28,748 nucleotides of DNA from Trebonia sp036276115 (lineage in GTDB: Bacteria > Actinomycetota > Actinomycetes > Streptosporangiales > Streptosporangiaceae). Made by a program: the position numbers and the translations under genes. Position 1 is the stretch's first letter, and every line of letters starts with the position of its first letter. Positions 22,872-28,748 of the stretch are shown piece after piece. The notes below the pieces were generated by a model. It was not told the DNA's origin and searched no databases. It was given only the letters and a program-made list of their open reading frames with translations. The DNA lies in NCBI GenBank assembly GCA_036276115.1, contig DATBEM010000206.1, positions 1 through 28,748 on the forward strand, given 5' to 3'.

Positions 22872-24536
22872 GTGGCCGCCAGGAACAGCCCATGGTGGAA
22901 GGACGCCGTTGTCTACCAGGTCTACCCGCGCAGCTTCGCTGACCACGACGGGGACGGCATCGGTGACCTGGAGGGCCTCCGCAGCCGCCTGGACTACCTG
23001 TCCGACCTGGGCATCGACGCGATCTGGCTGACCCCCTTCTACCCGTCGCCGCTGCACGACGGCGGGTACGACGTGGCCGACTACTGCAACGTGGATCCCC
23101 GGCTCGGCACCCTGGCCGGGTTCGACGCGCTGGTCGCGGACGCGCGCCTGCGCGACATCCGGGTCATCGTCGACGTCGTCCCGAATCACTGCTCGTGGGA
23201 CCACCCGCTGTTCCGGGCGGCCCTGGCGGCCGGGCCGGGCAGTCCCGAGCGGGACTTGTTCATCTTCCGGCCGGGCCGGGGGCCGGACAGGGCCGAGCCG
23301 CCCAACAACTGGCCGTCGGCGTTCGGCGGGCCGGCCTGGGACCGGGCGCGGGATGTCCCGGGGAGTCGCTCCCCGCAGGCGGCCGGGCCCGACGACGACT
23401 GGTACCTGCACCTGTTCGACGGGAGCCAGCCCGACTTCAACTGGCGTCACCCGGCGGTGGTGACCATGTTCGAGGACGTGCTGCGGTTCTGGCTGGACCG
23501 GGGGGTGGCGGGCTTCCGGGTCGACGTGGCCCACGGCCTGTTCAAGGACTCGCGGCTGGCCGACACCCCCACGGCAGTCCGGTCGCACGCGCCCTCCGGC
23601 TACTACCACCAGCCGGAACTGCACGGCCTGTACCGGTCGTGGCGCAAGATCCTCGACTCCTACCCCACGTCGACGTTCCCGGGCGCGCGGACCGCGATCG
23701 GCGAGATCTGGTACGACAACCAGGAGACCCTGCGCCCGTACCTCGCCCCGGACGAACTGCCGCAGGTCTTCAACTTCGACTTCATCCTCGCGGCCTGGTC
23801 CGCCCCTGAGATCCGGGCCGCTATCGACACGACCTTCAAGATGACCAACGGGTCGCAGGCCCCGTGGGTGCTCGGCAACCACGACGTGGTCCGGCCCGCC
23901 ACCCGGCTCGGCGGCCCGGCCCAAGCCCGCGCGGCGGCCCTGCTGCTGCTGGCGCTGCCCGGTTCCGCCTACATCTACCAGGGCGAGGAGCTCGGCCTGC
24001 CCGAGGTCACCGACATCGCGCCGGCGGCCCGCCAGGACCCCACCTTCCGCCGCACGGGCGGGCGGCTGCCGGGCCGGGACGGGTGCCGCGTTCCCCTGCC
24101 CTGGTCGGCGAGTGGCCCCTCGCTCGGGTTCTCCCGGACGAGCACGGGACCCGCCGCGCCCCCCTGGCTGCCGATGCCAGCCGGCTGGGGGGCCTTCAGC
24201 GTCGAGGCCCAGGACGGCGACCCGGCCTCGTTCCTGAGCCTGTACCGGGCGGCCCTGCGACTGCGCCGGAGCCATCTGGCGCTAGGGGGCGCCCGGGAGA
24301 CGGGCGGGACCGGGGCGATGGGCGGCAGCGGGGACGGGCGGCTCCAGTGGCTCGACGCGCCCGCCGCGACCGTGCTGTGGTTCCGGCGCGAGCCCGGCTT
24401 TGAGTTCCTCGCCAACCTGGGGGCGGAGCCGGTGCCGCTCCCCCCGCACCGCGAGGTCCTGCTGGCCAGCGGCGAGCTGCCGGCCAGCAGCCCGGCGGCG
24501 GTGCCGCCCGGCACCGCCGTGTGGCTCGCGGTCTGA
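22872..24536 (+). CDS. GH13 alpha-glucosidase (oligo-1,6/alpha-1,4-glucosidase type)
   Basis: 554-aa cytoplasmic glycoside hydrolase of family 13, subfamily resembling alpha-glucosidases. It opens with WWKDAVVYQVYPRSFAD, the family hallmark. Conserved regions follow: DVVPNH, then GFRVDVAHGLFKD with nucleophile D218, IGEIW with acid/base E278, and LGNHDVVR with H337-D338. The DGDGIGDLEGL loop near residue 30 is the usual calcium-binding segment of this group. A C-terminal beta domain closes the protein. GTG 22872 has AGGAG 5 nt upstream. It starts 22 bp from the divergent tRNA-Sec gene. It probably hydrolyses maltose or malto-oligosaccharides; the exact linkage preference is not readable. Confidence 0.93.
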   Translation: MAARNSPWWKDAVVYQVYPRSFADHDGDGIGDLEGLRSRLDYLSDLGIDAIWLTPFYPSPLHDGGYDVADYCNVDPRLGTLAGFDALVADARLRDIRVIVDVVPNHCSWDHPLFRAALAAGPGSPERDLFIFRPGRGPDRAEPPNNWPSAFGGPAWDRARDVPGSRSPQAAGPDDDWYLHLFDGSQPDFNWRHPAVVTMFEDVLRFWLDRGVAGFRVDVAHGLFKDSRLADTPTAVRSHAPSGYYHQPELHGLYRSWRKILDSYPTSTFPGARTAIGEIWYDNQETLRPYLAPDELPQVFNFDFILAAWSAPEIRAAIDTTFKMTNGSQAPWVLGNHDVVRPATRLGGPAQARAAALLLLALPGSAYIYQGEELGLPEVTDIAPAARQDPTFRRTGGRLPGRDGCRVPLPWSASGPSLGFSRTSTGPAAPPWLPMPAGWGAFSVEAQDGDPASFLSLYRAALRLRRSHLALGGARETGGTGAMGGSGDGRLQWLDAPAATVLWFRREPGFEFLANLGAEPVPLPPHREVLLASGELPASSPAAVPPGTAVWLAV

Positions 24537-24602
24537 CCGGCGATCCGGGCCGGGAACGGCGATAATCGGCCCGATATCCTCTGGCTACTGACTGTCACCT
24601 GA

Positions 24603-24608
24603 TATCTT
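24603..24608 (+). promoter_or_regulatory. Putative leaderless -10 of the GT-C gene
   Basis: TATCTT, a TANNNT box, lies exactly 6 nt before GTG 24615, and no ribosome site is present. That is the spacing of actinobacterial leaderless transcripts. GATATC occurs twice nearby (24573 and 24601). Confidence 0.5.
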
Positions 24609-24614
24609 CCCTCC

Positions 24615-26570
24615 GTGACGGCCGATCTCGGGACCACTGCTGACGTGCGGCGCGTCCCGCTGCTGCGGGAGCTGCGCGGGCCGGCGCGGGACTACTGGGG
24701 TACCCCGTCGGGCCGGGTCGTGGTCCTGGCCGCCGTCGTCGCGCTGGGGCTGCGGCTGTTCACCTTGACCAGGCCGGGCTACCTGACCGGGATCACCGAG
24801 TACGACGACGGCGTGTACCTCGGCGCGGCGATCCGGATGACCGAGGGCGCGATCCCGTACCGGGACTTCGCCTTCATCCAGCCGCCGGGAATCTTGCTGC
24901 TGATGACGCCGGTCGCCTTCCTCGCCTCGCTCACCACCACCGTCAAGGCGCTCGCGGCGGCCCGGCTGCTGACCGCCCTCGCCAGCGCGGCCTGCGTGCC
25001 GCTGGCCGGCCGCCTGGTGCGGTCCCAGGGCCCGGCGGTCACGCTGGTGACCTGCGGTGTCCTCGCGGTCTACCCCGACGACATCGCGACGGCGCACACG
25101 CTCATGCTCGAGCCGTGGATGAACCTGCTGTGCCTGCTCGCCGTCACGGCCGCGTTCCGTCGGGGCCGGCTCGCCAGCCCGCGGCGGCTGCTGTGGGCCG
25201 GGCTGGCGATGGGGCTGGCGACGACGGTGAAGTTCTGGGCCGCCGTCCCGGCCGGGGTCCTGGCGGCGCTGCTGCTGGCCGCGTGCCTGCCGCGCGGGCA
25301 CCGCCACCCGGGCGTTCGGGCGGCCTCGCGCTACGCGGCCGGGGTCGCGGCTGGGTTCGCCGTCCCGCTGCTGCCGTTCGCGGTGGCCGCCCCGGCCGCG
25401 CTGGTGCGCAGCACGATCACCGACCAGGCCGCTCGCACCGGCACGTACGTGCCGCTCGCGGCCCGGCTGGCCCACCTGACCGGCCTGATCGACGTCCTCA
25501 ACGTGCATGGCTACCTCGACCTGAACGCCGGGACGACCTCAATCTACGCCGTCGGCAGCGCCGCCCCGCTGAGCCCGGGATCTACTCTGGCGTGGCTGCC
25601 CTACCCGGTCGCGGCGGGGCTGGCCGCCCTGCTGGCGGCCTGCTACTGGCGGCGGCTGCGGGCCCCGGTCGCGCCGCTCACCCCGCTGGACTGGTTCGCG
25701 GTCGCCACCGCGACGCTGGCCTGCATCGCGATCGTGAGCTACTCAGCGTTCTTCTACCACTACCCGGACTTCCCGGCCCCGTGGCTCGCGCTGACGGCGG
25801 GCGGGGCGATGGCGGCACTGCGCCGCGCCCCGGCCGTCCGGCCCGGCGCCCTCCGGGTCCGCGTGGTCAGCCCGCCGGGGTACCGTAGGCCGGCTGGTGA
25901 CGGCCCGCGCGGGCACGGGGGACCCACGGGATACGGCGGCCGGGCGCGATACGGCGATCCGGCGGGATACGGCGATCCGGCGGGATACGGCGCCTGGGCC
26001 TCCGGCGGCGCGCTGCGGGCTGGCGGCTGGGCCGGGCTCGCGCCGCCCGGGGGCCGTGGCCGGCCGGCCGCGCGCGAGGGCGCGGGCGGGCGCTGGGTCG
26101 CGGCGGTCCTCGCCTTGGGACTGGCGCTCATGGCGGCGCTGCAAGTGCGCGAGATCTGCCCCATGACGCAGGTCACCGCGCAGGCGATCGCCCACCAGAT
26201 CCCGCCGGGGGCGTGCGTGGTCACCGACGAGGTGTCGCTGGCGATCGCGGCCGACCGGTTCACCGGCTACCGGGCCGGCTGCCCGGTCATCGTCGACTCC
26301 CTCGCCCAGACGCTGGTCCTCAGCGGCGGCGCGAGCGTCCAGGGCGGCGCGGCCAGCCAGGCACCGGTCGTCGCGGCCTGGAAGTCATGGCTCGCGCGGG
26401 CCGACTACGTCTGGTTCACCCCCGGCCCCGGCCCGGGGCAGGGCTCGGCCCGCCGCATCCCGTGGACCCCGGCCCTGCTGTCGTGGTTCTACCGCACCTT
26501 CACCAGCGTCGGCAGCTACTCCTGGGGCACCGGCCAGCTCTACGCGCGCAACCCGCCCGCGCGCCGCTAG
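24615..26570 (+). CDS. GT-C fold membrane glycosyltransferase (GT39/ArnT-like)
   Basis: 651-aa polytopic membrane protein. The first outer loop after helix 1 has EYDDGVYLGAAIRMTEG followed by IPYRDFAFIQPPG, the acidic-pair catalytic loop typical of GT-C transferases that use polyprenyl-phosphate sugars. At least ten hydrophobic segments follow. A Gly/Tyr-rich insert with 18-bp in-frame repeats (YGDPAG, 25950-25985) precedes the last helix and a C-terminal outer domain of about 150 residues. GTG 24615 has no ribosome site but a well-placed -10 box, suggesting a leaderless mRNA. The stop is 2 bp from the convergent selB stop. Donor and acceptor are unknown; cell-wall or lipid glycan glycosylation is likely. 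Confidence 0.85.
   Translation: MTADLGTTADVRRVPLLRELRGPARDYWGTPSGRVVVLAAVVALGLRLFTLTRPGYLTGITEYDDGVYLGAAIRMTEGAIPYRDFAFIQPPGILLLMTPVAFLASLTTTVKALAAARLLTALASAACVPLAGRLVRSQGPAVTLVTCGVLAVYPDDIATAHTLMLEPWMNLLCLLAVTAAFRRGRLASPRRLLWAGLAMGLATTVKFWAAVPAGVLAALLLAACLPRGHRHPGVRAASRYAAGVAAGFAVPLLPFAVAAPAALVRSTITDQAARTGTYVPLAARLAHLTGLIDVLNVHGYLDLNAGTTSIYAVGSAAPLSPGSTLAWLPYPVAAGLAALLAACYWRRLRAPVAPLTPLDWFAVATATLACIAIVSYSAFFYHYPDFPAPWLALTAGGAMAALRRAPAVRPGALRVRVVSPPGYRRPAGDGPRGHGGPTGYGGRARYGDPAGYGDPAGYGAWASGGALRAGGWAGLAPPGGRGRPAAREGAGGRWVAAVLALGLALMAALQVREICPMTQVTAQAIAHQIPPGACVVTDEVSLAIAADRFTGYRAGCPVIVDSLAQTLVLSGGASVQGGAASQAPVVAAWKSWLARADYVWFTPGPGPGQGSARRIPWTPALLSWFYRTFTSVGSYSWGTGQLYARNPPARR
25950..25985 (+). 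repeat. 18-bp in-frame tandem repeat in the GT-C gene
   Basis: Two exact units TACGGCGATCCGGCGGGA begin at 25950 and 25968, and a third starts at 25986 before diverging. They encode YGDPAG. Confidence 0.85.
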
Positions 26571-26572
26571 GC

Positions 26573-28630
26573 TCAGCGGACGCGGCGCAGGTCCCCGGGC
26601 AGGCGCTCGGTGACGCGGGCGCGGTCGAGGTACTCCAGCAAGGGGACCGCGACCCGGCGGGAGGTGCCGAGTGCCTGGCGGGCCTGCGAGGTGGTGAACG
26701 GCTGCGGGAGCTGCCGCAGGGCGGCGGCGGCCGCCTGGTCGGCCCCGGGGGCGAGGACGATCTCGGCCGAGACCCGCAGCAGCATCCCCGCCCGGGCGGC
26801 CGTCGCGATCGCCTTGCCGTCGAGGCCGAGCGCGCGCAGCCGGCCCGCGTCGGGCGCCGCGAACGGGTCGGCGGCCAGGTCGGCGAGCACCGCCCGGACC
26901 GCCTCGGCCACCCGCGGCGGCAGCGACCCGCCCGCCGGCGCCCCGGCCAGCCGCAGGTACCCCCCGCCGGGCTCGACGGCGGCCTGGCCCGGCCGCGGCT
27001 CCCGGCCGGCCCTGGCGAGGGCGGTGACTAGCTCGCGGGAGGGGAGGCCGAGGGCGGCGCGGGCGGCCTCGAGCGGCATGCCCGGGGCGAGCGGGTCGCG
27101 GGCGGCGAACTGCGCGACGACCTCGGGCAGGCGCGCGCGCAGGTCCGCCCAGCGGGCCGGGTCGACGAGCCAGTCTCCCGCGACGGGGGCGGGCCGGTCC
27201 GCGATGCCCATGGCCGCCAGGGTGCTCGCGCGCAGGAAGCCGTGCCGGGCGAGCAGGTCGGCCGCCCGGGGGACGGCGGGCCAGGCGGCGAGCTCACGGG
27301 CCGCGGCGGCGGCGGCGCCCCGGCGGCGCAGGGCGGGCGGGGCCGCGTCGAGCACCGTCGCGCCGAGGATGAGGGCGCCGCCGGCCCCGGCCGAGGACGC
27401 GGGCACCCGGGTTCCCGGGTCGCGCAACAGCAGCCGGTCGCCCGCGTGCAGCGGCAGCGGGTCGCGGAGCGTGAGGCGCGCGAAGGCGACCGCCCCGCCG
27501 CCGGCCGCTGCCCCGCTCCCGGGCAGGCTGCCGGTGGCCGGACCGTCGCCGAGCGCGCCGGGGCTGGCCGCACGAGTGCCAGCCGCACCGCTGCTAGCCG
27601 CACCGCCGCTAGCCGCACCGCCGGTCGGCTCGCCGAGCACCCGCAGCCGGGCCGGGGTGCGGGCCGAGCCGATGTGGACCAGGGGCTCGGCCGGCAGCCG
27701 CTGGCGCGTGGCCGGGACCCCGCCCGCACGCGACCCGGCCCCGTGTTCCCCCGGTCCCGCCTGGCTCCCGGGCCAGGCCGGGGCGGGGAGGTCAATGCGG
27801 ATGTCGACCTGGGTGGTCAGCGTCCAGCGGCCGGCCTCGACGAGGGCCATGCCGCGCTCGGGGACGTCAGGGGCGACGCCCCGGAGGTTCAGGGCCACCC
27901 GGGCGACCGCGCTCACCGCGTCGGCGGGCTCACCCAGCGCCTGCAGGGAGCGGACCCGGACGGGCAGCAGCGCGGGCGCCAGCAGCAGTTCCTGCCCGGC
28001 CCGGACCGTCCCGGCGGGCAGGGTGCCGGTGACGACGGTGCCGCTGCCCTTGATGCTGAACGACCGGTCGAGCCACAGCCGGACCGCTCGCCCGTCAGCC
28101 TCGGTGCCGCTGGCAGCGCCACTAGCCGAATGCAGGGCGCCCGCCAGCCGGGCGAGGGCGGCCCGCAGCTCGGGCAGGCCCGCGCCGGTGACCGCGCTCA
28201 CCGCGACCGAGTCGACCGGCCTGAGGCTGGTCGCGGCGATCTGGGCCGCCGCCTGGCGCAGCGCCGGGGCCGGGTCGGCCAGGTCGGCCCGGGTCACCAC
28301 GAGCAGGCCATGGCGGACGCCGAGGGCGTCGATGGCCGCGAGGTGCTCGGCCGATTGCGGCATCCAGCCGCCGTCGGCCGCCACCACGAACATGACGGCG
28401 GGCACCGGACCGAGCCCGGCGAGCATGTTCGGCACGAACCGCTCGTGGCCGGGCACGTCCACGAACGCCAGCTGCTCGCCGCCGGGCAGCGTCAGCCAGG
28501 CGTAGCCGAGGTCGATCGTCATCCCCCGGAGGCGCTCCTGCGCCCACCGGTCCGGCTCCATCCCGGTCAACGCCCGGACCAGGGTCGACTTCCCGTGGTC
28601 GACGTGCCCGGCGGTCGCGATCACCCGCAC
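26573..28630 (-). CDS. selB: Selenocysteine-specific elongation factor SelB
   Basis: 685-aa EF-Tu-like GTPase that carries Sec-tRNA to UGA codons marked by a SECIS hairpin. It has G1 GHVDHGKST (8-16), switch region RLRGMTIDLGYAW (33-45), G3 DVPGH (58-62) and G4 TRAD (113-116, replacing the common NKxD). Beta-barrel domains 2 and 3 follow, with KGSGTVVTGTL in domain 2. The C-terminal 250 residues are the winged-helix repeats that bind the SECIS element. It is longer than usual SelB proteins (about 580-620 aa) because of Gly/Ala/Pro inserts, one made of GGAAS pentapeptides (27578-27622). GTG 28630 lies 5 nt after the stop of the upstream gene, indicating coupling. Confidence 0.96.
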   Translation of the reverse strand: MRVIATAGHVDHGKSTLVRALTGMEPDRWAQERLRGMTIDLGYAWLTLPGGEQLAFVDVPGHERFVPNMLAGLGPVPAVMFVVAADGGWMPQSAEHLAAIDALGVRHGLLVVTRADLADPAPALRQAAAQIAATSLRPVDSVAVSAVTGAGLPELRAALARLAGALHSASGAASGTEADGRAVRLWLDRSFSIKGSGTVVTGTLPAGTVRAGQELLLAPALLPVRVRSLQALGEPADAVSAVARVALNLRGVAPDVPERGMALVEAGRWTLTTQVDIRIDLPAPAWPGSQAGPGEHGAGSRAGGVPATRQRLPAEPLVHIGSARTPARLRVLGEPTGGAASGGAASSGAAGTRAASPGALGDGPATGSLPGSGAAAGGGAVAFARLTLRDPLPLHAGDRLLLRDPGTRVPASSAGAGGALILGATVLDAAPPALRRRGAAAAAARELAAWPAVPRAADLLARHGFLRASTLAAMGIADRPAPVAGDWLVDPARWADLRARLPEVVAQFAARDPLAPGMPLEAARAALGLPSRELVTALARAGREPRPGQAAVEPGGGYLRLAGAPAGGSLPPRVAEAVRAVLADLAADPFAAPDAGRLRALGLDGKAIATAARAGMLLRVSAEIVLAPGADQAAAAALRQLPQPFTTSQARQALGTSRRVAVPLLEYLDRARVTERLPGDLRRVR
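27578..27622 (-). repeat. 15-bp in-frame tandem repeat inside selB
   Basis: Three 15-bp units at 27578, 27593 and 27608. The latter two are identical, GCTAGCCGCACCGCC on the plus strand. They encode Gly-Gly-Ala-Ala-Ser-like pentapeptides in the low-complexity insert. Confidence 0.85.
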
Positions 28631-28635
28631 GGGGG

Positions 28636-28748
28636 CTAGCCCCCGTCCGCGGCGGGCGCCGCCACCGGGACCGGCGCCACCTGGACCGGCGCCACCTGGA
28701 CCGGCGCCACCTGGACCGGCGCCACCTGGACCGGCGCCACCTGGACCG
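28636..28748 (-). CDS. C-terminal end of the gene upstream of selB, probably selA (partial)
   Basis: Only the last 36 codons are in the window. The frame that ends in TAG at 28638-28636, five bases before the selB start, reads repeated VQVAP pentapeptides, then VPVAAPAADGG and stop. In bacteria with this trait the gene directly before selB is usually selA (selenocysteine synthase), so selA is the best guess from position alone; nothing in these residues identifies it. The tail is unusual, because SelA enzymes do not normally end in pentapeptide repeats. The palindrome GGGGGCTAGCCCCC (28631-28644) covers the stop codon and the selB initiation region and could influence coupling. Confidence 0.6.
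   Translation of the reverse strand, partial: VQVAPVQVAPVQVAPVQVAPVQVAPVPVAAPAADGG
28666..28748. repeat. 15-bp tandem repeat at the window edge
   Basis: CTGGACC recurs at 28681, 28696, 28711, 28726 and 28741, so the unit is 15 bp (CTGGACCGGCGCCAC). A degenerate copy starts at 28666. The array continues beyond the window, so its total length is unknown. It is in frame with the partial gene and encodes VQVAP. Confidence 0.95.

Noticed and set aside
28666..28748. CRISPR array at the right edge
   Set aside because: The 15-bp units are contiguous without unique spacers and are in frame with a coding region.

Overview
The window is 28.7 kb of very GC-rich DNA with the gene content, codon bias and regulator families of a filamentous actinomycete; a Streptosporangiales-type genome is my best guess, not a proof. 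Gene density is normal and nothing looks like a prophage, plasmid, IS element or CRISPR locus. The most informative part is the right third. It holds a selenocysteine-decoding locus: tRNA-Sec (selC), SelB, and the last codons of a gene that is probably selA. MoaA, a molybdenum-cofactor enzyme, lies next to selC.

Layout. 1-58 is the start of a LacI-type regulator, divergent from a very large GH38 alpha-mannosidase (269-4897). Its 3' end overlaps a convergent DHA2-type MFS exporter (4852-6354), which is divergent from a TetR regulator (6494-7105). The exporter promoter carries two copies of one inverted repeat, a clear repressor-efflux pair. Then come a 17-bp tandem repeat, an Lrp/AsnC regulator (minus), a 340-bp control region, a PAC2-family protein (plus), and an operon-like pair on the minus strand (5'-3' exonuclease, then M24 peptidase). 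Further minus-strand genes are a Tat/lipoprotein Rieske protein, an unrecognised Pro/Ala-rich membrane protein and a small DUF6457 protein.

From 13.8 kb the plus strand carries a DUF222-HNH protein with a nucleotidyltransferase 9 bp behind it, a His-rich CDF metal exporter, a PadR regulator and a DrrAB-like ABC exporter with an evident operator. On the minus strand follow a YCII-related protein, MoaA and tRNA-Sec. A GH13 alpha-glucosidase and a GT-C type membrane glycosyltransferase (both plus) sit between selC and selB. SelB and the probable SelA end close the window on the minus strand.

How the genes relate. The sel genes, MoaA and DUF6457 (a MobA-associated domain) suggest the organism makes a selenium- and molybdenum/tungsten-dependent enzyme, most likely a formate dehydrogenase, encoded outside this window. 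Two exporters have their own local repressors with visible operators (TetR/MFS and PadR/ABC). A window-wide oddity is that many unrelated genes contain in-frame tandem repeats of 15 or 18 bp.
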